From: Blastococcus sp. MG754426
GTDB taxonomy: Bacteria; Actinomycetota; Actinomycetes; Mycobacteriales; Geodermatophilaceae
Length of the DNA: 64,000 bases
Direction of reading: 5' to 3'
Assembly: GCF_021699055.1 (NCBI RefSeq)
Contig: NZ_SSXC01000003.1
Span: 62,001-126,000 of the forward strand
The notes beneath the pieces are model-generated. The model was not told the DNA's origin and did no database searches. It saw nothing but the letters and a program-made list of their open reading frames with translations. The first letter of the stretch is position 1; every line of letters starts with the position of its first letter. Positions 7,316 to 15,600 of this stretch are shown here, piece after piece. A program made the position numbers and the translations under genes.

Positions 7316-8854
7316 CTACTCGTCCAGCAGGCCGTTCTCCATCGCGAACAGCGCGGCCGCGGGCCGGGTGCTGACGCCGACCTTGGCGTAGATGTGCTCG
7401 ACGTGGTGGCCGACGGTCTTCGCCGAGATCCACAGCCGGCCGGCCACCTCCCGGTTGGAGTGGCCGCGGGCGATCAGGCGCAGCACCTCGACCTCGCGGT
7501 CGGAGAGCCCGGCCGGCCGGGGGATCGACCGGTGGACGGTCGTGCCCTCGGACGCGGCCAGCACCGCCTCTGCGGCCGCCGGATCCAGGCGCCCCCCGGT
7601 GGCCTCCGCCCACAGCAGGTCGCGGGCGCGTGCCGGCGACAGGGCCGGCCGGTGCGGCCGGTCCTCACCCAGGGCCGTCCACACGTCGGCCGCCGCGAGG
7701 AGGCGGGCGGACCGCGAGAGCCGGCCGCCCGCCGTGCCGCGGTGGTAGCCGGATCCGTCGAGCCGCTCGTGGTGTGCACCGGCCACGGCGGCCACGGCCT
7801 CGAGGCCGGTGCACCGGCCGAGCACCCGCTCCGACAGGTAGGGGTGCAGCCGCACCCGCTCGGTCGCAGCCACGTCGAGGGGACCGGTGTGCTGCCACAC
7901 GCCCGCGGGAACGCCGACCGTGCCGACGTCGGCAACCAGCGCAGCACGGCGCAGCGTGGCGAGATCCGTGCCGGCGAGGCCGCACGCCTCGCCGGCCCGC
8001 CCGACCGTGCGGGTCAGCTGCGCCGAGCGGCCCCGGGTCCAGGTGGAGCGGAGGTCCGTGAAGTCACCGACCGCTGCCAGCGCGCGGTCCACCCCGTCGG
8101 GGTCCATCCGGGCCACGGGCGCGGGCTCGGCCGCCAGCACGTCATCCCACGGCGAGCGGCCGTCGTCGGGCAGACCGACGACCGGGACGGCGTCCACGAC
8201 CGCTGGGTCGTACGCGGCGCCCCGGCGGCGCGCCAGCACGTCCAGGGCCACCTGCGCGCCGGCCAACCGCTGCCACAGCACGGCGTCGCGCGCGACGACC
8301 ACCACCCGGACGGCGATCGGCACCGCCTCGCCGGCCAACCCGTCGGGCAGTCCCCGACCGTCCCACCGCTCGTAGGCGTGCCCGAGTGCTTCGACCACAC
8401 CGCTGCCGAGGCCCAGCCGAGCAGCCAGCCGGGCGCCCACCTCGCAGTGCGACACCTCCGACCGGGAGGCCCGCAGCGTCTCGACCACGAGCCGGGCCCG
8501 TCGGGCCGGCGGCTGCCCCCGGCCCGCGCCTCGTACGACGGCGCGGAGGCCCTCTGCGGTCGAGCCCATGTAGACCGGTGCGAAGCCGGCGAAGAACTCC
8601 AGGTTGTCACCCCCGGCCAGGTGCGCCATCTCCGGTGCATCCGCCGTGCACCCGAGGAAGCGCAGCAGGGCGACGTAGTACACGTCGCTCGTCGTCCCAG
8701 GATCCAGGCCGAGTTCCCGGGCGAGGCTGGTCGCCAGCCGGCAGGTGCGCAGCGCGTGCTCCATCGGCTGACCCGTGGCCAGATCGATGGCCAACGAGAT
8801 CGCCGAGATCAGCTCGCTCAACCGCGGGCGCTCCGCGGGTGGGGGCGCGGCCAC
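7316..8854 (-). CDS. HD-GYP-like regulator with C-terminal LuxR HTH
   Basis: A 512-residue one-component regulator. Residues 137-193 (HCEVGARLAARLGL through YERWDGRGLPDGLAG) look like one HD-GYP half. Residues 301-410 are a second half with LHPYLSERVL, HHERLDGSGYHRG and ADVWTALGEDRPHRP. The metal-binding HD of the canonical LHDIGKIGIP reads VADVGTVGVP (residues 307-316), so c-di-GMP phosphodiesterase activity is doubtful. Residues 448-511 are a LuxR HTH (LSDREVEVLRLIARGHSNRE). GTG 8854 is preferred because CATACT lies 7 bases before it, giving a leaderless transcript. Probably a transcription factor whose HD-GYP part senses or binds partners. Confidence 0.82.
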   Translation of the reverse strand: MAAPPPAERPRLSELISAISLAIDLATGQPMEHALRTCRLATSLARELGLDPGTTSDVYYVALLRFLGCTADAPEMAHLAGGDNLEFFAGFAPVYMGSTAEGLRAVVRGAGRGQPPARRARLVVETLRASRSEVSHCEVGARLAARLGLGSGVVEALGHAYERWDGRGLPDGLAGEAVPIAVRVVVVARDAVLWQRLAGAQVALDVLARRRGAAYDPAVVDAVPVVGLPDDGRSPWDDVLAAEPAPVARMDPDGVDRALAAVGDFTDLRSTWTRGRSAQLTRTVGRAGEACGLAGTDLATLRRAALVADVGTVGVPAGVWQHTGPLDVAATERVRLHPYLSERVLGRCTGLEAVAAVAGAHHERLDGSGYHRGTAGGRLSRSARLLAAADVWTALGEDRPHRPALSPARARDLLWAEATGGRLDPAAAEAVLAASEGTTVHRSIPRPAGLSDREVEVLRLIARGHSNREVAGRLWISAKTVGHHVEHIYAKVGVSTRPAAALFAMENGLLDE

Positions 8855-8970
8855 GGTTCCGAGTATGGCAACGGTCGGAGCGGTTCGGACCGGTCGGCGC
8901 GTGGGTCGGGGGACGGGTCGCCGGCTCTGCACACGAGCAGGCGTACGGCGGCGATCGGTCGTGCCGCGCG

Positions 8971-9219
8971 TCAGCGGCGCGCCATCGCCTCGCGAACCTG
9001 CCGGACCGAGGGATTGGTCAGGTGCTCGTCCCCGACGACCACGGTCGGCGAGAGCTCGTACCCCTTCTCGTGCCGGGCCCGTACCTCGGCCGCCCCCTCC
9101 TCGTCGTCGCGGAACCGCACCGACCGGTGCGGCACGCGAGCGAGGGTGAGCTGCGCCCGGAGCCTGGTGGAGTAGGGGCAGCCGGGCCGGTAGTACAGGA
9201 TCGGGATGTCGGAGTCCAT
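8971..9219 (-). CDS. Glutaredoxin-like mycoredoxin
   Basis: An 82-residue thioredoxin-fold protein. ILYYRPGCPYSTRLRAQL contains the redox motif C-P-Y-S, and LSPTVVVGDEHLTNPS contains the cis-proline and the downstream thiol-binding loop. This is close to the actinobacterial mycoredoxin/NrdH group (usual motif CPYC). The resolving cysteine is replaced by Ser, so a monothiol mechanism with mycothiol is likely. It acts in the cytoplasm to reduce mycothiolated proteins or small molecules. It is transcribed toward the HD-GYP/LuxR gene with a 116-base gap. Confidence 0.85.
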   Translation of the reverse strand: MDSDIPILYYRPGCPYSTRLRAQLTLARVPHRSVRFRDDEEGAAEVRARHEKGYELSPTVVVGDEHLTNPSVRQVREAMARR

Positions 9220-9584
9220 CGCGGACCTTCCTCAGCGTCGGAGGCCTGCCGTGCCGGTTACCGGGCCCGGCACGGTCCTGCCGGACAGTCTGGTCCCCCA
9301 CGAGCCGAAGGGGGAGCCGGTTTCACGGCTCCGGTCGCGGAGCGCTCACGAATCCCCGCGACGACCGGCGGTACGGGGTACGCCGTGCCCGGACCGGGCA
9401 CCTCCCGACCGTCAGGACGACGGGACCGAGAGCCCGAGGATCGACGTGTCCGGTCCGGTGGCCGTCGTCACCGGCGTGATCCAGGTGGCACTCGGAGTGG
9501 CGGGGGAGCAGGTGACGCGCCGTCGTCGGCGCCGTGGCGGTGAAGGCGTAGCCCTACGACGCCGTCAGGGTCGACACTGGCGGC
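9220..9584 (+). promoter_or_regulatory. Divergent intergenic region between mycoredoxin and LuxR gene
   Basis: This 365-base gap separates the two divergent starts. A 9-bp inverted repeat (arms 9249-9257 and 9267-9275, ccgtgccgg / ccggcacgg) lies 30 bases upstream of the mycoredoxin start. GACACT at 9573-9578 is 6 bases before ATG 9585 and is a candidate leaderless -10 for the LuxR gene. Nothing else coding is seen. Confidence 0.45.
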
Positions 9585-11222
9585 ATGGCCACGGCGGGGC
9601 CGGCGCTGGACGCGGCGCGGGCGGCCTCCCGGGGCGGCGACTGGCCTGCGGCCCGGGAGGCGTTCGCGCGCGCGGCCGAGCAGGGACGGCTGAGCTCCCC
9701 CGACGACCTGGTCGCGGCGGCGCAGGCCAGCTGGTGGTGCGGACTGGCGCAGGAGTCGGTCCGCCTCGTCGCCCGGGCGCACCGGCAACTGATGGACGCC
9801 GGCCGCATCGAGGCGGCTGCGCTGGCGGCCCTCGACGTGGCGATGCACCACCTGCTCCTCGGGCAGCTCCCGCTCGGCTCCGGCTGGATGAACCGGGCCG
9901 GGCGGCTGCTGCGCGACGTCCCGGAGTCGCCGGCGCACGGGTACGTCGCGTTCTACCGCGACGTCGAGTACAACCTGCCGCAGGCCTCGCCGGAGGGCGT
10001 TCTGGTCGCGGCCCGCGACATCGTCGCGCTGTCGCACCGGCACCCGGACCGGACGCTGGCGCTGGCCGCCCTCGTCGCCGAGGGGTACGCCCTCGTCGGG
10101 ACGGGGCGGGTCCGGCAGGGGATGACGCTGCTCGACGAAGCGATGGTGGGGCTGGACGCCGAGGCCCTGTCGCCGGAGTGGCTGGGCAACGCCTTCTGCA
10201 TGGCCATGGAGGTCGCCGAGCGGGTCGGTGACGTCGCGCGGATGCGCCTCTGGCTCGAGGGCGCCGAGCAGTGGCTGGACTCGCTGCCGGCGGCGGTGCT
10301 CTTCACCGGCGCGTGCCGCGTGTACCGGGCCCGGCTCTGGCAGCTGTCCGGTGAGTGGGAGCGGGTCGAGCCGGCGCTGGACCGGACCTGCCGCGAACTG
10401 CACGAGCTGTGCCAGGAGACGGTCGGGGCGGCCTGGCTGGTCCGCGGGGAGGTGCGACTGATCACGGGGGACCGGTTCGGGGCCGAGGCGGCGTTCGCGG
10501 AGGCGCACCGGCGCGGCGCCGACCCGCAGCCCGGATTGGCCCTCCTCCAGCTCGACCGCGGCGATGTCGCCTCCGCCGGCGCTGCGGTGCGGACGGCGCT
10601 GCTGGCCAGGACCGAAGGCCACCTGCACCACCGCGCCCGCCTGCTGGCGGCGGCCGTCCGCATCGCCTGCGCCGCGGACGACCTGCCCGAGGCGCACCGG
10701 CGTTCGGAGGAGCTGCACGAGCTCGGCCGGACCTGGCCGCAGTCCCTCGTCGTCCCGCTGTCGGACACCGCAGCCGGTGCGGTCGCGCTGGCACGGGGAT
10801 CCCCGGCCGAGGCGTTGCCGTCCCTGCGGGCCGCCTGCCGTCGGTGGCAGGAACTGGGCACGCCCTACGAGGCCGCGTGCACCCGGCAGCTGCTCGCCCG
10901 CTGCTACCGGGCGCTGGGCGACCGGGCCAGCGCGAAGTTCGAGGAGGCAGCGGCGGCGCAGGTGCTCGCCCGGCTGCGCGCCCGTCCCGCCTGGTCGGAT
11001 CTCGGCGGCCGGTCTGCCGCGCCGGCGCGGTCCCGCCTGACCCCGCGGGAGGGCGAGGTGCTGCGCCTCCTCGCGGAAGGGCTGCCCAACGCCGGCATCG
11101 CCGCGACCCTCACGATCAGCCGGCGGACGGTGGAGCGGCACCTGGCCAACCTCTACCCCAAGCTCGGCGTCACCTCCCGGTCCGCCGCCACCCGGTACGC
11201 GGTCGAGCACCGCATGGTCTGA
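9585..11222 (+). CDS. LuxR-family transcriptional regulator with helical-repeat body
   Basis: A 545-residue protein. Residues 1-480 are almost entirely alpha-helical alanine/leucine-rich repeats of TPR type (for example AREAFARAAEQGRLSSPDDL and WLVRGEVRLITGDRFGAEAA). The C-terminus has a LuxR HTH: LTPREGEVLRLLAEGLPNAG then SRRTVERHLANLYPKLGVTS. It resembles the C-terminal two thirds of LAL (MalT-like) regulators but lacks the N-terminal P-loop ATPase. ATG 9585 has no Shine-Dalgarno; GACACT lies 6 bases upstream. It may control the methyltransferase gene 135 bases downstream on the same strand. Confidence 0.85.
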   Translation: MATAGPALDAARAASRGGDWPAAREAFARAAEQGRLSSPDDLVAAAQASWWCGLAQESVRLVARAHRQLMDAGRIEAAALAALDVAMHHLLLGQLPLGSGWMNRAGRLLRDVPESPAHGYVAFYRDVEYNLPQASPEGVLVAARDIVALSHRHPDRTLALAALVAEGYALVGTGRVRQGMTLLDEAMVGLDAEALSPEWLGNAFCMAMEVAERVGDVARMRLWLEGAEQWLDSLPAAVLFTGACRVYRARLWQLSGEWERVEPALDRTCRELHELCQETVGAAWLVRGEVRLITGDRFGAEAAFAEAHRRGADPQPGLALLQLDRGDVASAGAAVRTALLARTEGHLHHRARLLAAAVRIACAADDLPEAHRRSEELHELGRTWPQSLVVPLSDTAAGAVALARGSPAEALPSLRAACRRWQELGTPYEAACTRQLLARCYRALGDRASAKFEEAAAAQVLARLRARPAWSDLGGRSAAPARSRLTPREGEVLRLLAEGLPNAGIAATLTISRRTVERHLANLYPKLGVTSRSAATRYAVEHRMV

Positions 11223-11357
11223 CGGGAGTACGCGGGAACACTCACCCGCGTCCCGCGCGGATGGGTGTTCGCACCGAAGCGCCGCGGTCCGCGCCCGCCC
11301 TAGCGTCGGCCCGAGCAGCCGAGCGGTTGCTCGAGCGCGGATCCCCCGGAGCGGACC

Positions 11358-12446
11358 ATGACCACTACCCAGACGCAGCAGCGCCCGACGGACGAGCGGC
11401 GCGCGGCGGCGTTCGCCGATCGGATGGTCGGCGCGGTCGATGCGGCGGGCCTGGTGCTGCAGTGCAGCATCGGCGACCAACTGGGACTGTTCGACGTGCT
11501 GGCGGATCTGGACGACGCCACGTCGGAGCAGATCGCGCAGGCCGCCGGGTTGCAGGAGCGCTACGTGCGCGAGTGGCTCGCCGCGTTGACCGTGGCCGGC
11601 GTCGTGGAGCACGACGCGTCGTCGCGCAGCTACCGGCTGCCCGCCGAGCACGCCGCCGTGCTGACCCGAGCCGCCGGACCGGACAACCTGGCCCGGCTGT
11701 GCCGGTACATCCCGATGCTCGCCGAGGCGGAGCACCTGGTGGTGGAGGCGTTCCGCTCGGGCGGGGGAGTGCCCTACTCGGCGTTCAGCCGGTTCCACGA
11801 GGTGATGGCCGAGGACAGCGCGGCCGTCAACGACGCCTCGCTGCTCGACACGATCCTGCCCCTCGTCCCGGGTCTGCCGGAGCGGCTCACGGCCGGCGTC
11901 GACGTCGCGGACTTCGGCTGCGGCTCCGGCCACGCGGTCAACCTCATGGCCCGGGCCTTCCCGGCGAGCCGCTTCGTCGGCTACGACTTCTCGACCGAGG
12001 CCATCGGCCGGGCCCGGGCCGAGGCAGCCGGCTGGGAGCTGCCCAACGCCCGTTTCGAGGTGCAGGACGTGGCCGTGCTGGACCACGCCGACGACTTCGA
12101 CCTGATCACCGCCTTCGACACCATCCACGACCAGGCGCAGCCGGCGCAGGTGCTGGCCGCCATCGCCCGGGCGCTGCGGCCGGACGGGGTCTTCCTCATG
12201 GTGGACATCACCGGGTCGAGCGAGGTCGCCGACAACATCGACCTGCCGCTGGCGACGCTCCTGTACACCTGTTCGTTGCTGCACTGCATGCCGGTCTCGC
12301 TGGGCCTGGGCGGGGTGGGGCTGGGCACCATGTGGGGCCGGCAGACCGCGCTGCGCATGCTCGGCGAGGCGGGCTTCGCCGACGTCGAGGTCCGCCAGAT
12401 CGACACCGACCCGCAGAACGCCTACTACGTCTGCACCCTGGGCTGA
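11358..12446 (+). CDS. Class I SAM-dependent methyltransferase with N-terminal winged helix
   Basis: A 362-residue protein. Residues 35-100 form a winged-helix domain (QLGLFDVLADL, LQERYVREWLAALTVAGVVE) as in O-methyltransferase-type enzymes. VADFGCGSGHAVNLMARAFP (183-202) is SAM motif I, and DLITAFDTIHDQAQPAQVL followed by ALRPDGVFLMVD are motifs II and III. It resembles the mycobacterial Rv2258c type. TAGCGT at 11301-11306 is a possible -10, and GGAGCGGACC precedes ATG. The substrate is unknown; a small hydrophobic molecule is typical. Confidence 0.85.
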   Translation: MTTTQTQQRPTDERRAAAFADRMVGAVDAAGLVLQCSIGDQLGLFDVLADLDDATSEQIAQAAGLQERYVREWLAALTVAGVVEHDASSRSYRLPAEHAAVLTRAAGPDNLARLCRYIPMLAEAEHLVVEAFRSGGGVPYSAFSRFHEVMAEDSAAVNDASLLDTILPLVPGLPERLTAGVDVADFGCGSGHAVNLMARAFPASRFVGYDFSTEAIGRARAEAAGWELPNARFEVQDVAVLDHADDFDLITAFDTIHDQAQPAQVLAAIARALRPDGVFLMVDITGSSEVADNIDLPLATLLYTCSLLHCMPVSLGLGGVGLGTMWGRQTALRMLGEAGFADVEVRQIDTDPQNAYYVCTLG

Positions 12447-12527
12447 GGTGAGGCTGGAGCGAACCGGAGAGGGGCCGGCGGACCGGCCCGTCGACGACGT
12501 CGTGCGGTGTGGCGGAGAGGCGGTTCG

Positions 12528-13199
12528 ATGTGCGCGGTGGTCCGGTGCGAGACGCAGTCCGCGATGCAGCTCGTCGCCCGTGTCGAGAAGGTCGACCCGC
12601 CGTCGCGCACGGCGGTGTGCCGGGCCGCCGCCGTTGCGGTGGTCCGACTGCTCTCCGACGACCGGGCGCTGCCCGGCGGCGAGTGGGCCGCCGATGTCGA
12701 CCGTTGGCTGACCGGCGGCGTGCGAAAGCTCTGCCGCCGAGCCCGGGGCGCTGCCTGGGAGCGAGTGCAGGCGGTCGCCGGCATCACCGCCGTGGTGGCC
12801 GGTGCGGAGGTGCGCGCGCTCGTGCCTCGATCGACCGTGCGGACCCCGTCAGCGATCGGCAGGCTGCCGCTGACCGGGAGGGAACCGGCCGATCCGGACG
12901 CGGCCGCAGCCATCGATCCGCGCCCGTCGGGGTCGGTCGTGGTGTCCATCTGCCCGGATCCGTCCCTGTCGCTGGGCAAGGCCTGCGCGGCGGCCGGTCA
13001 TGCTGCCCAGCTGGTGGCCATGCGGATGCCGGCCGACCGGCTCACCCTGTGGAGGTCGGCGCGGTTCCCCGTGCTCGTGGAGCACCCGGACGTCGAACGC
13101 TGGCAGCACCTGCGGCTCCACTCACAGGTCGAGGTCCTCGACAGCGGGCTCACGGAGGTTCCGCTCGACACCTGCACTGCACTCGCCCGGTGGGCATGA
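12528..13199 (+). CDS. Pth2-like peptidyl-tRNA hydrolase family protein
   Basis: A 223-residue protein. From about residue 135, VVVSICPDPSLSLGKACAAA followed by GHAAQLVAMRM matches the Pth2 fold signature (K-G-K-x-A-A-Q-x-x-H-A family pattern, here with LGKACAAAGHAAQL). The C-terminal LHSQVEVLDSGLTEVPLDTC fits the end of that domain. Pth2 enzymes release peptides from peptidyl-tRNA, but actinobacteria also have Pth1, so a side role is likely. The first 130 residues are an extra helical Arg/Ala-rich region of unknown function. ATG 12528 follows GGAGAGGCGG. The frame also opens at 12507. Confidence 0.7.
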   Translation: MCAVVRCETQSAMQLVARVEKVDPPSRTAVCRAAAVAVVRLLSDDRALPGGEWAADVDRWLTGGVRKLCRRARGAAWERVQAVAGITAVVAGAEVRALVPRSTVRTPSAIGRLPLTGREPADPDAAAAIDPRPSGSVVVSICPDPSLSLGKACAAAGHAAQLVAMRMPADRLTLWRSARFPVLVEHPDVERWQHLRLHSQVEVLDSGLTEVPLDTCTALARWA

Positions 13200-13218
13200 G
13201 CCGCCCGGGACGAGGTCG

Positions 13219-13281
13219 CCGCTGACCTGCTGTGCGGCGATCCGGTCGGTCCTGCTGATCGGGATGCTGCTGGACCAGCAC
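13219..13281 (+). pseudogene. Short fragment of a duplicated HhH-GPD gene
   Basis: Bases 13251-13280 are identical over 30 bases to 13735-13764 in the intact HhH-GPD gene and encode LLIGMLLDQ. Just upstream, one frame over, comes ADLLCGDP, equivalent to ADELLGRDP of the intact protein, so there is a one-base frameshift. The fragment stops at about 13281, where the remnant of an opposite-strand gene begins. It is a truncated copy with no function of its own. Confidence 0.6.
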
Positions 13282-13284
13282 ACG

Positions 13285-13530
13285 CGTCGACGAGACGGTG
13301 AGGGCTTCGCTGCCGGTGCCTCGACCCGGTGGACCGCGCCGCGGAACCACACGTCGGTCTGCCGGACAGGTCGTCGTCCGCCGATCGCTCGGCGTCGGCA
13401 CGGGCCCGGGCGAGCCACGGTGCACGGTCGAGCAGGCGCAGCGCGGCGGAGGACATCGGCGCTCGTCGTCCCGCATCGGCTCACGGAGGATCTGCTCGCC
13501 GTCCTCGGTCGGACGGAACCCGATCGTCAT
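13285..13530 (-). pseudogene. Broken ribbon-helix-helix antitoxin with possible toxin remnant
   Basis: ATG 13530 begins MTIGFRPTEDGEQILREPMR, the typical N-terminus of an RHH antitoxin of actinobacteria. The protein then continues in a second frame as SADVLRRA and in a third as ALRLLDRAPWLARARADAE then RSADDDLS. Two single-base indels therefore disrupt it. After it, GTG 13352 opens WFRGAVHRVEAPAAK, which may be the first residues of a PemK/MazF-like toxin. That toxin is cut off at the HhH-GPD fragment. The antitoxin call is fairly strong and the toxin call weak. Confidence 0.5.
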
Positions 13531-13669
13531 GCTCACCTCCGAGGTGCTGGACAGCGGCTTCACGGATGCACAGCAACGGCGGACCCGGTGAAGACCGGTT
13601 GACCGGGGCGATCGCGCCACCTGCCGGTGGGTGATCTCTCCAGGGCCGTCCTACGGCACCATCTCCGGT

Positions 13670-14263
13670 GTGCCGACCCTCCGCATCGCCCAGGACCCCG
13701 CTGCCGACGAGCTCCTCGGCAGGGACCCGCTCGCCCTGCTGATCGGGATGCTGCTGGACCAGCAGTTCCCGATGGAGCGCGCCTTCGGGGCCCCGCGGCT
13801 GCTGGCCGACCGGCTCGGCGTCGAGACCCTCTCGGCGGAGCAGCTCGCGGCGATGGACCCCGAGGAGCTGGTGCGGGTCTTCCAGGGGCCGCCGGCCCTC
13901 CACCGGTACCCGGGGTCGATGGCCGGCCGGGCACAGGAGGTCTGCCGGACGCTGGTCGAGCGGTACGACGGCCGGGTAGAGGGGCTGTGGGCCGACGGCT
14001 GCGACGGCGCCACCCTGCTGAGGCGCCTGACCGGCCTGCCCGGCTTCGGTGCGCAGAAGTCGAAGATCTTCCTGGCCCTCCTGGGCAAGCAGTACGGCGT
14101 CACCCCGGCCGGCTGGCGGGAGGCGGCAGGGGACTACGGGACCGACGGTTCACGGCGCTCGGTCGCCGACATCACCGGTCCCGAGTCGCTGGCCGAGGTG
14201 CGGGCGTTCAAGCAGGAGCAGAAGCAGGCGGCGAAGGCGGCGAAGCAGGCTTCGGCGGGGTGA
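13670..14263 (+). CDS. HhH-GPD-type base excision DNA glycosylase
   Basis: A 197-residue protein starting VPTLRIAQDPAADELLGRDP. LLIGMLLDQQFPMERAF is helix-rich like the 3-methyladenine DNA glycosylase/endonuclease III superfamily, and LTGLPGFGAQKSKIFLALL is the helix-hairpin-helix that grips DNA. Members remove damaged bases. The short form in actinobacteria is uncharacterised, and the catalytic Asp after the GPD loop is not obvious. GTG 13670 is chosen because it begins the conserved region; ATG 13631 in frame is an alternative. A partial copy lies 480 bases upstream. Confidence 0.78.
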   Translation: MPTLRIAQDPAADELLGRDPLALLIGMLLDQQFPMERAFGAPRLLADRLGVETLSAEQLAAMDPEELVRVFQGPPALHRYPGSMAGRAQEVCRTLVERYDGRVEGLWADGCDGATLLRRLTGLPGFGAQKSKIFLALLGKQYGVTPAGWREAAGDYGTDGSRRSVADITGPESLAEVRAFKQEQKQAAKAAKQASAG

Positions 14264-14361
14264 CCGAGGCGCCTGCACCGGGCCCCGCGCGGTGGCACCA
14301 TGGGGGTGGTCCGGGAGCCGGCGGGGCGCGACCCCGCGGACACCGGCCAGCGGAGGGAAGG

Positions 14362-14706
14362 GTGCCCGTGGCCTCGAGCCAGCAGTTCCCGCGAGCGCGC
14401 AAGCCGGAGCCGGTGCTCATCACCGAGGCCGCCCCGAGCCTGGCCGAGCAGCAGGCCAGGCGGAAGCGGCGCTACGCCATCACGATGGCGATCCGCGCCC
14501 TGGCGCTCATCCTGGCCGCCATCTTCTACAAGGTCGTCTGGCTGATGGTCATCCTGGCGGTCCTGGGCACGGTGCTGCCGTGGATCGCCGTCGTCATGGC
14601 CAACGACCGCCCGCCGAAGCCCGGGACCCGCCTGCGCGGCGTCGACGTCCGGCCCGACCGGGTGCTGGAGAACCCCGCCCGGCCCGGGCGGGTCATCGAG
14701 GGCTGA
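14362..14706 (+). CDS. DUF3099 membrane protein
   Basis: A 114-residue protein. KPEPVLITEAAPSLAEQQAR is the conserved N-terminal stretch of DUF3099. Two adjacent transmembrane helices follow (ITMAIRALALILAAIFY and LMVILAVLGTVLPWIAVVMA), then a polar tail. GGAGGGAAGG at 14352-14361 precedes two in-frame GTG codons (14362 and 14368); the first has the better spacing. The function of the family is unknown. It converges with psuK with only 7 bases between the stops. Confidence 0.82.
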   Translation: MPVASSQQFPRARKPEPVLITEAAPSLAEQQARRKRRYAITMAIRALALILAAIFYKVVWLMVILAVLGTVLPWIAVVMANDRPPKPGTRLRGVDVRPDRVLENPARPGRVIEG

Positions 14707-14713
14707 GCGCGGG

Positions 14714-15589
14714 TCAGCGGGCGCCGGGCCGACCGACCACCTCGGCCGCGCAGGCCAGCCCCGCGTCCAGCGCCTCCGCGGGGGAGCAGTGCGGGGTGCC
14801 CAGCCACGCCGCGAGGAGGCCGGCGGCGAAGGCGTCCCCGGCCCCGGTCGTGTCCACGACGGCCGCCGGCCGGGCGGGTCGGTGCACGACCTCGCCGCCC
14901 GCCGCCCACAGCGCGCCCTCGGCCCCGAGCGTCACGACGGCGACGGGGTGCCGGGCGGCCAGGGCTCGCGCGGCCTCGGTGACGTCGGCGCAGCCGGTCA
15001 GCAGGTGCGCCTCGTCGGCGTTGGGCAGCACCATGGTCGCCCCGGCCGTGTCCGCCAGCCAGCGCTGCACCCCGTAGCCGCGGAGCGGGCCGGTCGAGGC
15101 CGGGTCCACCGAGACGGTGCACCCGGCGCCCGCGGCCGCCTGCAGTGCCGCCAGCCCGGCGGCGCGGGGCCCCGGGTCGAGCAGGGTGTACCCGGACAGG
15201 TGCAGGTGGCCGCCCGTTGCGGGGGTGGGGACGTCCGCGGGGCGCAGCGCCAGGTTCGCGCCGCGGTCGGCGAGCATGCTCCGCTGCCCGTCGGGCTCGA
15301 CCAGGCTGACGATGGTGCCGGTCGCGGCGCCCGGCACGGTGCGCACCCGCAGCTCCACCCCGGCCGCCGCCAGCTCGGCGGTCAGCCCGGCGCCGGCGGC
15401 GTCGTCCCCGGTGCAGCCGACCAGCACGACCGGCGTCCCCAGGCGGGCGAGGTGCGCGGCCACGTTCGCGCCCGCGCCGCCCCCGCGGCTGACGATGCGG
15501 GCCGGCCGGTCCGAGCCGGGGGCCGGCTCCCCGGAGAGGACCGCGACGACGTCGGTGGCGACGTCGCCGACCACGACGACCCGGGACAT
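14714..15589 (-). CDS. psuK: PfkB-family kinase, probable pseudouridine kinase
   Basis: A 291-residue ribokinase-like protein. VVVVGDVATDVVAVLSGEPA is the N-terminal strand, VSRGGGAGANVAAHLARLG is PfkB signature 1, and VVDTTGAGDAFAAGLLAAWL is signature 2 with the catalytic Asp in G-A-G-D. Coupled PsuK and PsuG proteins phosphorylate pseudouridine and then split pseudouridine 5'-phosphate into uracil and ribose 5-phosphate. The substrate is assigned from the psuG gene directly upstream (11-base gap). ATG 15589 is chosen; GTG 15592 is the alternative. Confidence 0.85.
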   Translation of the reverse strand: MSRVVVVGDVATDVVAVLSGEPAPGSDRPARIVSRGGGAGANVAAHLARLGTPVVLVGCTGDDAAGAGLTAELAAAGVELRVRTVPGAATGTIVSLVEPDGQRSMLADRGANLALRPADVPTPATGGHLHLSGYTLLDPGPRAAGLAALQAAAGAGCTVSVDPASTGPLRGYGVQRWLADTAGATMVLPNADEAHLLTGCADVTEAARALAARHPVAVVTLGAEGALWAAGGEVVHRPARPAAVVDTTGAGDAFAAGLLAAWLGTPHCSPAEALDAGLACAAEVVGRPGAR

Positions 15590-15600
15590 CACGGTCGCGC

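Noticed and set aside
9468-12284. 938-residue open frame on the - strand
   Set aside because: It is antisense to the LuxR regulator and methyltransferase, repetitive in composition and without domains.
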